Source of the DNA: Corynebacterium provencense
Lineage (GTDB): Bacteria; Actinomycetota; Actinomycetes; Mycobacteriales; Mycobacteriaceae
Direction of reading: 5' to 3'
Assembly: GCA_900049755.1 (NCBI GenBank)
Contig: LT160592.1
Span: forward strand, 849,040 to 913,039
DNA: 64,000 nt
Shown one piece after another: positions 42,714 to 51,953 of the stretch (the first letter of the stretch is position 1; every line of letters starts with the position of its first letter). The notes below the pieces were generated by a model. It was not told where the DNA came from. It saw only the letters and a list, made by a program, of their open reading frames with translations, and did no database searches. The position numbers and the translations under genes are program-made.

Positions 42714-43589
42714 TCAGCGGTCCTTGCCTCGTCGCAGCAGTCCACGCAGATAGTCCGCGTAGGCGGATCCACCGTGGGCGTCCGCCTGAGAGGCCAGTAC
42801 GTCATCCCCGATGAACCCCATCCGCCAGCCCACCTCTTCAGGGCATCCGATCTTCAGCCCCTGACGTTCTTCGATGGTGCGGACGAAGTCCCCCGCCGCC
42901 ATGAGATTGTCGACCGTCCCCGTGTCCAGCCAGGCGGTCCCCCGGGGGAGAATCTCGACCTGCAGTTCTCCCCTTTCGAGGTAGGCCCGGTTGACGTCGG
43001 TGATCTCCAGCTCCCCCCGCTCCGAGGGCACCAGCCCACGGGCGATGTCCACGACATCCGGTGCATAGAAGTACAGACCGGGCACCGCGTAGTTCGACCG
43101 TGGATGAACAGGCTTTTCCTCGAGAGATGTCGCCGTCCCCGCGGAATTGAAGTCCACGACACCGTAGGCGGTCGGATCAGAGACCCAGTACGCGAAGATC
43201 GCCCCGCCGCGCACGTCATGGAAACGGCGCAGCTGGGAGCCCAGGCCGGCACCGTAGAAGATGTTGTCGCCCAACACCAGGGCGACGGACTCGTCGCCGA
43301 TGAAATCCGCCCCGAGGATGAATGCCTCAGCCAGGCCGTTCGGAGCCTCCTGCACGGCGTACTCCAGTGACACCCCGAACTGGGAACCGTCGCCCAGCAG
43401 GCGCCGGAACTGTCCGTTGTCCTGGACCGTGGTGACCACGAGAATCTCACGGATCCCAGCGAGCATGAGGGTCGTCAACGGGTAGTAGATCATCGGCTTG
43501 TCGTACACAGGCACAAGCTGCTTGGACACGCCGAAGGTGATGGGACGCAACCTGGAACCGGTACCCCCGGCAAGGATGATTCCTCTCAT
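42714..43589 (-). CDS. rfbA: glucose-1-phosphate thymidylyltransferase
   Basis: Protein of 291 aa from ATG 43589 (RmlA). The nucleotide motif [33 protein letters not shown] and the C-terminal [15 protein letters not shown] are typical. It makes dTDP-glucose for the rhamnose linker of arabinogalactan. The start shares one base with the rfbC stop (TGATG). It is the last gene of the rmlB-rmlC-rmlA group. Confidence 0.96.
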   Translation of the reverse strand: MRGIILAGGTGSRLRPITFGVSKQLVPVYDKPMIYYPLTTLMLAGIREILVVTTVQDNGQFRRLLGDGSQFGVSLEYAVQEAPNGLAEAFILGADFIGDESVALVLGDNIFYGAGLGSQLRRFHDVRGGAIFAYWVSDPTAYGVVDFNSAGTATSLEEKPVHPRSNYAVPGLYFYAPDVVDIARGLVPSERGELEITDVNRAYLERGELQVEILPRGTAWLDTGTVDNLMAAGDFVRTIEERQGLKIGCPEEVGWRMGFIGDDVLASQADAHGGSAYADYLRGLLRRGKDR

Positions 43590-44335
43590 CACTCGCCCTC
43601 CCAGTCCTCTGCCTCCGCATTGGCCAGCTCCCACCCGTGACGCATCTCCTGCTCCCAGCCACGGCACTCGGAGTACAACGGCAGCGTCGCCTCCACCTCG
43701 TGCAGGCCCGGCGCGGCACGGTCCTTGTCCGACAGGACGAGAGACTCCGGGTCCAGCCCGGCCACCGACCAGTCGATGCCCAGGCCGGGGTCGGTCGGGC
43801 AGACACCGTGCTCGGCCCCGGGATTGTACCCCTCCGAGACCAGGTAGCAGACGGTGGCGGGACCGGCCCCTGCCGGGACCACGAACCCGTGCCCGACCCC
43901 CACCGGCAGGAAAAGTCCGCGACGGTTCACGTCGGAGAGCTCTACGACGATGTGGCGTCCGAACGTGGGGGAACCCCGACGGAGGTCCACGATGACGTCG
44001 AGGATCCTTCCTGCCACGCAGGTGACGAACTTCGCCTGTCCCGGGGGAACGTCGGCGTAGTGGATGCCCCTGACCACCCCCTCCCGGGAGGTGGAGAGGT
44101 TCGCCTGCGGAATGACGAAAGGATATCCGAGGATGTCGGTCATCTCGTCCCCCCGGAACCATTCCAGGAAAGTGCCCCGGTCGTCCGGGAAGATCCGGGG
44201 GGTTCGGACCCAGGTGCCGGGAAGAGGAAGGTCCCGGACACCTGGCCCGTCCGGCACAGCGACGACGCTGCCACGCAGGCTGGCAGGAACCGGGTCAGAA
44301 GCCGGGTCAGGCAGGGAATCAGGCTGGACGCTCAT
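43589..44335 (-). CDS. rfbC: dTDP-4-dehydrorhamnose 3,5-epimerase
   Basis: Protein of 248 aa from ATG 44335 (RmlC), about 50 residues longer at the N-terminus than E. coli Rml[20 protein letters not shown] holds the catalytic His, then [11 protein letters not shown] follows. The C-terminal extension ends in an acidic helix. In some corynebacteria the epimerase is fused to RmlD, but no RmlD domain is present here. The start is set by TAGACT 8 nt upstream (leaderless). Confidence 0.93.
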   Translation of the reverse strand: MSVQPDSLPDPASDPVPASLRGSVVAVPDGPGVRDLPLPGTWVRTPRIFPDDRGTFLEWFRGDEMTDILGYPFVIPQANLSTSREGVVRGIHYADVPPGQAKFVTCVAGRILDVIVDLRRGSPTFGRHIVVELSDVNRRGLFLPVGVGHGFVVPAGAGPATVCYLVSEGYNPGAEHGVCPTDPGLGIDWSVAGLDPESLVLSDKDRAAPGLHEVEATLPLYSECRGWEQEMRHGWELANAEAEDWEGE

Positions 44336-44343
44336 GGTCACCG

Positions 44344-44349
44344 AGTCTA
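44344..44349 (-). promoter_or_regulatory. leaderless -10 box of rfbC
   Basis: TAGACT, 8-nt spacer, ATG 44335. Confidence 0.6.
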
Positions 44350-44372
44350 GCCGCCCTCCGGACGCCGGACTG

Positions 44373-45452
44373 TCAGCCCAGGACTTCCTCACGGTCACGG
44401 TAGGCGGACTCGGCGTCCTTCCTGCTGGTCTCCCACCAGCCCCGGTGGTCGCGGTACCACCGGACGGTGGCGGCGAGCCCCTCCGGAAAATCGGTGTACC
44501 GGGGCGTCCACCCCAGTTCCCGGACCGAAGACGGGTCGACGGCGTAACGCAGATCATGCCCCGGCCGGTCCGTGACGCGTACGAAGTCATCGGCAGGACG
44601 CCCGAAGAGGACATTCAACGCGCGGACACAGTCCACATTTGAACGCTCACCGTCAGCCCCGATGAGATAGGTCCCACCGGAGACCCCACGGTCCAGGACC
44701 GCCCAGACGGCGTCATTGTGGTCGTCGACATGTATCCAGTCGCGGACGTTCTCACCGCTCCCGTACACCCTCGGGCTCTCCCCCTCGATCAGACCGGTGA
44801 TCTGCCGCGGCAGGAACTTCTCCGGATGCTGCCTGGGACCGTAGTTGTTGGAACAGTTGGAGATCGTCGCACTCAGTCCGTGACTGCGCACGAAGGCCCT
44901 CACCAGATGGTCCGCCGAAGCCTTCGACGCCGAGTACACCGATGACGGCCGGTAGGGTGAGTCCACGGTGAAACGGTCCTCCGCCCCCGGCAGGCCCGAA
45001 CCCCGCAACGGCAGGTCACCGAAAACCTCGTCCGTGGACACATGGTGGAGGTGAACTCCGTGGCGGACGCACGCCTCCGCCAGCACCGCGGTGCCCTCCG
45101 TGTTGGTGTGCACGAAACGCAGGGGGTCCCGTAGGGCGTTGTCGTTGTGGCTCTCCGCGGCGAAATGGACCACCGCCGCTTCACCGCGGTCCGCGGAGGA
45201 CGCCAGCTCCCGGATCAACCTGTCGACCAGGTCAACGTCACAGACGGAACCCTCGACCACGGTGACCCCGTGGTCCTGCAGTCCGGCCAGGTTGGCGGGA
45301 TTCGCAGCATAGGTCATCGCATCGAGAACGGTGACCTCCACCTCCGGACGGGTCCCGACGGTGCGGTGGACGAAGTTCGAGCCGATGAAGCCTGCCCCGC
45401 CGGTCACCAGTACGCGGGTGATCCGGCGGAGCCGTCGGGGGGACGCCACCAT
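44373..45452 (-). CDS. rfbB: dTDP-glucose 4,6-dehydratase
   Basis: Protein of 359 aa from ATG 45452 (RmlB). VLVTGGAGFIGSNFVH binds NAD; HVSTDEVFGDL and YSASKASADHLVRAF carry the catalytic Thr-Asp-Glu and Tyr/Lys; SNNYGPRQHPEKFLP follows. The start shares one base with the ccsB stop, so it is coupled to the cytochrome genes although it belongs to cell-wall synthesis. Confidence 0.96.
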   Translation of the reverse strand: MVASPRRLRRITRVLVTGGAGFIGSNFVHRTVGTRPEVEVTVLDAMTYAANPANLAGLQDHGVTVVEGSVCDVDLVDRLIRELASSADRGEAAVVHFAAESHNDNALRDPLRFVHTNTEGTAVLAEACVRHGVHLHHVSTDEVFGDLPLRGSGLPGAEDRFTVDSPYRPSSVYSASKASADHLVRAFVRSHGLSATISNCSNNYGPRQHPEKFLPRQITGLIEGESPRVYGSGENVRDWIHVDDHNDAVWAVLDRGVSGGTYLIGADGERSNVDCVRALNVLFGRPADDFVRVTDRPGHDLRYAVDPSSVRELGWTPRYTDFPEGLAATVRWYRDHRGWWETSRKDAESAYRDREEVLG

Positions 45453-46561
45453 CAGTTCAGGCCGGCGTAGGAGTGCAGACCGGAGACGACGATGTTGATG
45501 AAGAAGAGGTTGAAGACCATCGTCGCGAAAGCCAGGACATTGATCCACGCCGCAGGAAGGCCACGCATGCCCGGGGTCGCGCGGGCGTGCAGGTAGGCGG
45601 CGTAGAGGATCCAGGTGATCAGGGAGACGGTCTCCTTGGGGTCCCAGCCCCAGAAACGTCCCCAGGCCGCGTGGGCCCAGATCGCACCGAAGACAACCCC
45701 CAGCCCGAAGACCGGGAGCGTCCAGATCGCTGACCGGTAGGCCAGGGCGTCCAGCTTGGAGGCGTCCGGGAGCGGCGAGACCATCTTGCCGAGGATACCG
45801 TGCTCCTTCCCCTTCGGCTGGGCGCGCCGCAGCACGTAGAGCAGGGACGCCATACCGGAGACCAGCCCGATCGAACCACCGAGGGACACGGTCGTGACGT
45901 GGATGTAGTACCAGTTCGACTTCAGGGAGGGAACAACCGGGGCCACGTCAGCGTAGAGCTCGGTGCCGGCGTAGAACAGCAGCATGATGATGGGGGTGAG
46001 GATCCAGGGCCACATCACCCTCATGGCCTTGCGCCTCAGGACGACGCAGGCGATGAGGATCGCCATACCGGTGACGATGGTCACGTACTCGAACAGGTTC
46101 CCCCAGGGGAAACGCTGGGCCGCGATACCCCGGGTCACGATGAAGAGCACGTGCACCGCCGCGGTCAGCCAGATCAGGGTCTGGGTCATCCCGCCCCACT
46201 GGTCGGCCCTGCGGAACTTCGCCTTGATCGCCTCGACCTGGAAGGTCTTCGGCAGATCCGACTCACTCATGGAGCCTGTGGCGATGCCGGAGACGTCGTT
46301 CCTCTCGTCCTTCTCGTCGACCGGGCTGTCGACGTCACTGCCACCGGCACCGACACTGACCCTGGTCTTCTGCGCCGAGGTCTTCTCCGCCGAGGCCGCC
46401 TTCGCGGCACCGAGGATGCGGGACCGTTCCCGACGGGCCTCCGTCGCCGAACGCAACATGCCGTAGTACATGAGTGAGACAGCGAGGCTGATCAGGTACA
46501 GCACGACCGCGGTCTTGAAGGCGAGATCAGAGAACTCTGCCATCCCCTGGTTGACGTACAT
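45452..46561 (-). CDS. ccsB: cytochrome c biogenesis protein CcsB (ResC/CcsA-type)
   Basis: Protein of 369 aa. One N-terminal helix, a charged linker (about 50-105), then about seven helices. WGRFWGWDPKETVSL is the WWD heme-handling motif, and the histidines in YYIHVTTVSLGG and FGAIWAHAAWG are the expected heme ligands. With ResB it forms the system II heme lyase. It lies 198 bp after resB. Confidence 0.94.
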   Translation of the reverse strand: MYVNQGMAEFSDLAFKTAVVLYLISLAVSLMYYGMLRSATEARRERSRILGAAKAASAEKTSAQKTRVSVGAGGSDVDSPVDEKDERNDVSGIATGSMSESDLPKTFQVEAIKAKFRRADQWGGMTQTLIWLTAAVHVLFIVTRGIAAQRFPWGNLFEYVTIVTGMAILIACVVLRRKAMRVMWPWILTPIIMLLFYAGTELYADVAPVVPSLKSNWYYIHVTTVSLGGSIGLVSGMASLLYVLRRAQPKGKEHGILGKMVSPLPDASKLDALAYRSAIWTLPVFGLGVVFGAIWAHAAWGRFWGWDPKETVSLITWILYAAYLHARATPGMRGLPAAWINVLAFATMVFNLFFINIVVSGLHSYAGLN

Positions 46562-46759
46562 CCGTCGGTTCCTCCGTTGGGGTCCGTGCCCGTAGCCGCA
46601 GTAAGGCGGCCTGAGGCTGTGTCAGTGCTCCACGCTACCGCCGACTGCACCGGACAACCAAGACGGAGGGGCCGGACAGGACACGGGGCCGGCCCGGGGC
46701 AAGCCCAGGGCGGGACACAGAGCCGGTCACAGGGCGGGAGCCCCCGCGCTCAGCGGTGG

Positions 46760-48487
46760 TCAGCGGGAGCCGGTGTCCCCGTCACCGCTCTTTCCGTCGC
46801 GGTGGTCGCTGATCTCACCGTCCCGACGTTCCCTGGCCAGCTCCCTGTCGAGCTCGTCCTCCCAGTCCTCCCAGCCTGCGTCCGTCTGGTCGAACTCCTC
46901 GTCGAGTTCCTCCTCGTCCAGATGCAGGAGTTCCTCGGAGACACGGTTGAACTCACGACCCCAGCCGGCAGAGTCGGTCCGCGCCAGGCCGGCGATCTCC
47001 AGGGTCGAGGTACCGTCGCCGTTGTCGGTGACCCGCACCCAGAAACGGCGACGCTTGATCGTCAGTGACCCGACCAGCCCTGCGAGCATGAGCAGTGCGA
47101 AGAAGAGCACCCAGACTTCACTCCGGTCACGACTGACCTGGAGGTTGACGAACTCCTTGGCACCGTCGAAGGAGATCTGTGTGCCGTCGTCGAGGGTCAC
47201 GGACTCCCCCTGCATGAGGTTCACCCTGTCAAGCTTCTGCAGGGAACCGTTGTGCAGCTGGGTCTGGGAGAGACTGAAGATGTCCTGGCCGGTTCCGGAG
47301 TCCAGCCCGGTGTCACCACGGTAGATGTCGATGGCGACCGCAGGGTTCTCCATGGCCGGGAAACTGGAGGACAGCAGGGCGTCATTCTCCCCGGAGAACT
47401 GCGCGGTCGGCGCGAAGAGTCCCTGGATGGCCAGCTGGTGCTGACGTCGGTCCAGCAGGTCCGGGTACATTCCCGCGGGCGGATCCATCTTCACCGCTCC
47501 GGAGGAGAGGAAGTAGGTGAGATCGTCCGGGCGGAACTGGATCGTCTCCGTCCTTTTCTCCCCGTTGGGCCAGGTCACCGTGAATGTGGGGGCGTAGCCG
47601 TGACCCTGCAGGTACACGCGGTCACCGTCGATGGTCAGCGGATGGTTGACCCGCAGCGTGGTGTGGTCCCACTCCTCGGTCGGTTTCAGGGCGTCCTGCC
47701 CGGAGGCGTAGTCGATGTCGGAGGAGAAGTCCGTCGCCTGGCCGGAGGGAAGATACTCGGCATTGAAGTTCTTGACGTTGACACAGAAGGGCGTCAACGT
47801 GGTGCCGTCGAAGGTCGGACCGTTGCGCAGGGAGTCGAAGTTCGCCACGGCGGTGTTGCAGAACTGGGAGTTGTCCGTCCCCGCGATCACGATGACCTGA
47901 CCCTCGTAGTAGACCATCCGTCCGACCAGCACGGAAACCAGGATGCCGACCAGGGACAGGTGGAAGACCAGGTTGGAGGCCTCCCGGAGGTAGCCCTTCT
48001 CCGCGGAATAGGACCACTTCCCCGCCCTGTCCTCCTCAGGCTCGGTCGCACCACCCTGCCACCTGCTGAAACGGGCGGCGATCTCGGACCGGGCCTGGTC
48101 GGCCGGTACGTCGACCGTCCCGGAGACGTAGTTGGGCATCCTGTCGAGGCGCCTCGGCGCCGCCGGAGGACGCTTACGCAGGGCCTTCCAGTGGTCGATC
48201 GACCGTGGCAGGATACAGCCGATCAGGGAGATGAACAGGAGGACGTAGATCGCCGCGAACCAGGTTGAGCCGAAGACGTCGAACAGGCCGAGCCTGTCGT
48301 AGATCCGGGCGATCCGGCCGTTGGCGGCGAGATACTCCTCGACGTTACCGGCGTTGAGGGAACGTTGCGGGAGCAGCGCCCCGGGGATCGCGCCGAGCGC
48401 CAGGAGGAACAGCAGCACCAGTGCCGTCCGCATCTTCGTCAGCCACTGCCACGCCTTCTTCGGCCATCGGAGGATACTGCGGAGCAT
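46760..48487 (-). CDS. resB: cytochrome c biogenesis protein ResB
   Basis: Protein of 575 aa. Helices near 18-40, 70-92, 160-185 and 465-485 and a large periplasmic domain between them fit ResB/Ccs1. It partners with CcsB to deliver heme to apocytochrome c. The acidic C-terminal tail (LHLDEEELDEEFDQ) is unusually long. The order is tlpA-ccdA-resB-ccsB. Confidence 0.94.
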   Translation of the reverse strand: MLRSILRWPKKAWQWLTKMRTALVLLFLLALGAIPGALLPQRSLNAGNVEEYLAANGRIARIYDRLGLFDVFGSTWFAAIYVLLFISLIGCILPRSIDHWKALRKRPPAAPRRLDRMPNYVSGTVDVPADQARSEIAARFSRWQGGATEPEEDRAGKWSYSAEKGYLREASNLVFHLSLVGILVSVLVGRMVYYEGQVIVIAGTDNSQFCNTAVANFDSLRNGPTFDGTTLTPFCVNVKNFNAEYLPSGQATDFSSDIDYASGQDALKPTEEWDHTTLRVNHPLTIDGDRVYLQGHGYAPTFTVTWPNGEKRTETIQFRPDDLTYFLSSGAVKMDPPAGMYPDLLDRRQHQLAIQGLFAPTAQFSGENDALLSSSFPAMENPAVAIDIYRGDTGLDSGTGQDIFSLSQTQLHNGSLQKLDRVNLMQGESVTLDDGTQISFDGAKEFVNLQVSRDRSEVWVLFFALLMLAGLVGSLTIKRRRFWVRVTDNGDGTSTLEIAGLARTDSAGWGREFNRVSEELLHLDEEELDEEFDQTDAGWEDWEDELDRELARERRDGEISDHRDGKSGDGDTGSR

Positions 48488-48581
48488 GGGGACCTTTCGT
48501 GGACTGCCGGAGTCACCGGCGGGGACAGTGCGGAAGTCTAGATTCTGAAACTGTGAACGCCCCTCGGGCGTCGGCCGGGAG

Positions 48582-49468
48582 TCACACCGGCAGGGTCGTG
48601 TCGGATATCAGCCACTGGCGGATCCAGTCGACGAACAGTGCCCACTGCCCGGTGACCAGCAGAATTCCGACGAGTACGAGAAGTGCGCCGCCGACGATCT
48701 GGATCGTCCGGGAATGACGCCGCAGCCATCCCACGCCACGGAGAGCCTTCGCGGACCCCAGGGCGACAAGGATGAAGGGGACGCCGAGGCCGAGACAGTA
48801 GGCGACGATGAGCACGACACCCCTCGCTGCGGTCATGCCCTGGGTACCGGCGGACACGGAGATGATCGCGGCCAGGGTCGGACCCAGGCACGGCGTCCAC
48901 CCGAGGGCGAAGACCGCGCCGAGCAGCGGGGCTCCGGCCAGCGTTGTCTCTTCTACACATCTCGACCGCACGGTCATGCGGCTGTCTCTAAACCACATCT
49001 GATGTTTAAAAGAGACAGGAGCAGCGGGGCTCCGGCCAGCGTCGACCAGCGGCGCGGCGCCATGCGGGTGTCGGTCTGCAGCGGTCGGATGAAGCCCATG
49101 AAGATCACCCCCATGAGAATCGTCACCACCCCGCCGACCCTCATCAGCAGCTCCTGGTTGAGCTGGATGGCCCGGATGGCCCCGAAGACCGTCGCCGTGG
49201 CCAGGCAGAAGACGACGGTGAAGCCCGCGACGAAGAGCAGTGCCGCACCGCCGGCGCGTCCCCTCCGCTTGGTCACCACGGTGCCCTCAGCGGTGTACTC
49301 CGCCTCCGCACCGACGACGCCGGCGAGGTAGGAGACATACCCGGGCACCAGCGGGATCACGCACGGAGAGGCGAAGGAGACCAGTCCCGCCGCGAGCGCG
49401 GCGAGCATGCCCAGCAGCAGGGGGCCGGAGGTCACGGCATCGGCGAAAGCTGTCCCGAGGTCACTCAT
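48582..49468 (-). pseudogene. ccdA: CcdA-type thiol:disulfide membrane protein, interrupted
   Basis: The N-terminal half (ATG 49468; PLLLGMLAALAAGLVSFAS then PCVIPLVPGYVSYLAG) and the C-terminal half (ALGWTPCLGPTLAAI ... LISDTTLPV) are in different frames. Each half carries one of the two conserved cysteine motifs. Between them, 48944-49041 holds 75 bp of mosaic-end-like adapter plus a 23-bp direct repeat of the flank. Removing those 98 bp restores a continuous 262-aa protein. CcdA carries electrons across the membrane to the TlpA protein. I regard the break as technical. Confidence 0.9.
48921..49041. repeat. 23-bp direct repeat around an adapter-like insert in ccdA
   Basis: GAGCAGCGGGGCTCCGGCCA-GCG occurs at 48921-48943 and 49019-49041. 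The 75 bp between contains three copies similar to the 19-bp Tn5 mosaic end: 48944-48962 (17/19), 48982-49000 (16/19) and the reverse complement at 49001-49018 (16/18). Confidence 0.9.
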
Positions 49469-49492
49469 CGTCGTCCGTCCGTTCCACCGTCA

Positions 49493-50095
49493 TCAGCCGA
49501 GCAGAGGTTCCACAGCCGACCAGAGGTCGTCCGCGGTGATCTCCCGGAGGAACACCTTGGCCGGACGGTGCTGCCGGTCCAGGACGATCGTGGTGGGGAT
49601 GACGGACGCGGGGAGTCCGCCGAGCGCGAGGGCGGACTTGAACGGCGGGTCGTAGATGGACGGGTAGGTCAACCCGTTGTCCTCGTGGAAGTCCTGGGCC
49701 TTCTCCCTCACCGAATCCCGGACATTGATGCCGAGGATCGTTCCCCGGCCGTCCTTCTCCAGCTTCTCCTGGACGGTCTGCAGGTCGTCCGATTCACTGC
49801 GGCAGGGGCCGCACCACTGGCCCCAGGCGTTCAGGACCACGACCTCGTCCTTGAAGTCGTCGAGGCTGATCGTCTTCCCCGGGTCCATGAGGGAATCCCC
49901 GCTCAGGTCACCGACAGGCTCACGGTCCGCCTCGTCATAGGTGATCACGGTCTGACCGCCCGGCGAGACGAACTGGAAGGTTCCGCCGACGGCGACGGCG
50001 TCCGTCCCCGCGGTGCTGTCCTCACCGCAGGCCACGGCTCCGCAGAGCACACCGGCTGCGACGGTTGCCGCCGTGACGGTCCTCAGGATGCGCAT
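49493..50095 (-). CDS. TlpA/ResA-like thioredoxin lipoprotein
   Basis: Protein of 200 aa. The lipobox is VLCGAVAC (Cys about 23), followed by a thioredoxin fold with NAWGQWCGPCRSESDDLQ as active site and a cis-Pro at VIPTTIVLD. It likely reduces apocytochrome c cysteines, powered by CcdA next to it. The start lies just after the phosphatase stop (TGAGATG). Confidence 0.92.
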   Translation of the reverse strand: MRILRTVTAATVAAGVLCGAVACGEDSTAGTDAVAVGGTFQFVSPGGQTVITYDEADREPVGDLSGDSLMDPGKTISLDDFKDEVVVLNAWGQWCGPCRSESDDLQTVQEKLEKDGRGTILGINVRDSVREKAQDFHEDNGLTYPSIYDPPFKSALALGGLPASVIPTTIVLDRQHRPAKVFLREITADDLWSAVEPLLG

Positions 50096-50096
50096 C

Positions 50097-50723
50097 TCAG
50101 ATCTCCTGCGCGGGTTCGGAGTAGACCATGTCGGTGAGTTCGTCCCCGTCGAAGACCAGGGAGGTCACCGAAGCGAGTTCGCATCGTCGTGACGCCGGAC
50201 TGTGCTGCAACGGCAGCCCCCGGACATCCCTCTGGACACAGACCACGGGAAGCTGGTGGGAGACGCAGACCGCCTCGTGCCCTTCGGCGGCGCGCCTGGC
50301 ACGGTCGACAGCCGACCACATACGGTCGAGGATCCGGCTGTAGGGCTCACCCCAGCTCGGCACCGACGGATCCTTCAGCAGGGGCCAGAGGCGGGGATTC
50401 CACAGTGCCGAGCGCGGACCTTTGATGTGGAGCCCTTCCAGCCGGTTCCCCGCCTCGATGAGGTCCTCGTCGGTGACCAGTTCCAGGGGGGCGGTCGTCC
50501 TGCCGGCGTTGAGTGCCCCGATCACCGGCTCCACGGTCTCCTGGGCGCGTTGCAGAGGTGAGGCCGCGACATAGGTGATGTCGTGGTCGGCGAGGTCGGC
50601 GGCGACCGCCGCCGCCATCTGCCGGCCCCTCACGCTGAGGTGCCAGCCGGGGAGGCGGCCGTAGAGGATCCGGTCCGGATTGTGGACCTCGCCGTGGCGG
50701 ACGAGGTGGACGATCGTGCTCAT
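50097..50723 (-). CDS. histidine phosphatase (phosphoglycerate mutase-like)
   Basis: Protein of 208 aa. VHLVRHGEVHNPD holds the phospho-accepting His, with SPLQRAQETVEPV and VSHQLPVVCV as further catalytic regions. The same family stands beside hemL and the cytochrome c genes in other corynebacteria, so its location is conserved. Its substrate is unknown. The leaderless start at 50723 is set by TACGCT 8 nt upstream. Confidence 0.9.
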   Translation of the reverse strand: MSTIVHLVRHGEVHNPDRILYGRLPGWHLSVRGRQMAAAVAADLADHDITYVAASPLQRAQETVEPVIGALNAGRTTAPLELVTDEDLIEAGNRLEGLHIKGPRSALWNPRLWPLLKDPSVPSWGEPYSRILDRMWSAVDRARRAAEGHEAVCVSHQLPVVCVQRDVRGLPLQHSPASRRCELASVTSLVFDGDELTDMVYSEPAQEI

Positions 50724-50731
50724 GGGTTTTC

Positions 50732-50737
50732 AGCGTA
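50732..50737 (-). promoter_or_regulatory. leaderless -10 box of the phosphatase gene
   Basis: TACGCT, 8-nt spacer, ATG 50723. Confidence 0.55.
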
Positions 50738-50786
50738 CCTGTCATGGTGCTGACGGCATAAGCGCACGGTCATGCCGTGCCCGGGA

Positions 50787-51911
50787 TCACGCGGCGGCGG
50801 ACAGGGCGTCCCGGATCATGGGGACGTAGCGGTCGATCGACCACGGCACGGTCAGCGGGTTGATGATCGAGGACGCCGTGACAAAAGAGTTGTCCGTCGG
50901 GGCTACCACGGCGCCCTTCCGGATCGCCGGCACGGCACCGTAGGTGGGCACATCCTCCATCTCTGCCCGGTTCGCAGGATCCGAGTAGAAGGTGAAGATC
51001 ACGTCCACGTCATCGAGGATGTCAGCGTTCTCCAGGGAGAATGTGGCGGAATCGGTGCCCTCTTTCTCCCGGGACTTCATCTGCTCGACCACCGGGGCGA
51101 CCCGCAGGCCGAGGTTCTCCACCATCGCGGCCCGCTGCTCCGAGGGGAGGAAGACCCCGAGCTCCCCGGCGGGGCCCTGGTTGTAGATGAAGGCGAAGTC
51201 GTGTTCGGCGAACTCCGGGTGAGCTGAACGGACCTCGGCGAACCGGCCCTCGATCCCGTCGATGAGCCCGGCTGCCTTCTCCTTCTCCCCCAGGGCTGTG
51301 GCAACCGTCGTGATCTGGTCCTTCCAGTCGATCGTCCAGGGCTTCTCCGGGTACGCCACCGTGGGGGCGAGGGCGCTGAGGGCGGCGTACTGTTCTTCGG
51401 TGATTCCGGACCAGGGGGCGAGGATGACGTCCGGGTCCAGGGCGGCGACCTCCTCCGGTGAAACTCCGGAGTCACCGGCGTCGATCAGTCGGGGCCATTC
51501 GTCCTCGGGTACCTGCTTTTTCTCCAGCTCCTCCCTGATCCACGGGAGCTGGCCGGAGTCGTCGGCGCCCCACTCGTATTCCTCGGTGCCCACCGGGATG
51601 ACTCCGAGAGCGACCGCTGTCTCTGCCGAACCCTGCCCGAGGGTGACGACGCGTTCGGGTTTCTCGGTGATCTCCGCTGTTCCGAGGGCGTGGGTGACGG
51701 TGACAGGTTCGAAGTCGGCTCCTGCGGCGGAGGTGGCGTCCCCGTCCCCGTCAGTTCCGCAGGCCACCAGTCCTGCGGCGAGGACGGTCGCGGTGAGTAC
51801 TCCGGTTGCGCGTCGCAGGTGCGACCACAGGCTGGCACCGGTCCCGGCGGTCGCGGGGGCGTGGTCCGCGGCAGGGCGGGCTGGTCTCCTGTTGAAGATC
51901 GGTTCAGTCAT
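50787..51911 (-). CDS. iron-siderophore ABC transporter substrate-binding lipoprotein
   Basis: Protein of 374 aa. A 40-residue cytoplasmic leader precedes the helix and lipobox VLAAGLVACG (Cys about 51). The two periplasmic-binding lobes (PERVVTLGQGSAETAVALGV; DPDVILAPWSGITEEQYAAL) fit the FecB/FepB class. No permease or ATPase is adjacent, so it is an orphan. No clear DtxR operator was recognised upstream. The start is set by TAGGGT 8 nt upstream. Confidence 0.88.
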   Translation of the reverse strand: MTEPIFNRRPARPAADHAPATAGTGASLWSHLRRATGVLTATVLAAGLVACGTDGDGDATSAAGADFEPVTVTHALGTAEITEKPERVVTLGQGSAETAVALGVIPVGTEEYEWGADDSGQLPWIREELEKKQVPEDEWPRLIDAGDSGVSPEEVAALDPDVILAPWSGITEEQYAALSALAPTVAYPEKPWTIDWKDQITTVATALGEKEKAAGLIDGIEGRFAEVRSAHPEFAEHDFAFIYNQGPAGELGVFLPSEQRAAMVENLGLRVAPVVEQMKSREKEGTDSATFSLENADILDDVDVIFTFYSDPANRAEMEDVPTYGAVPAIRKGAVVAPTDNSFVTASSIINPLTVPWSIDRYVPMIRDALSAAA

Positions 51912-51919
51912 GTTGCCCT

Positions 51920-51925
51920 ACCCTA
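51920..51925 (-). promoter_or_regulatory. leaderless -10 box of the siderophore-binding protein gene
   Basis: TAGGGT, 8-nt spacer, ATG 51911. Confidence 0.5.
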
Positions 51926-51953
51926 CACAGGACGGCCACCGCCTCGGACGCGT

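Noticed and set aside
48944-49018. An insertion sequence or MITE in ccdA
   Set aside because: The repeats match the synthetic Tn5 mosaic end rather than natural IS ends, there is no transposase, and the same sequence recurs next to a poly-G run and in a head-to-head form elsewhere.
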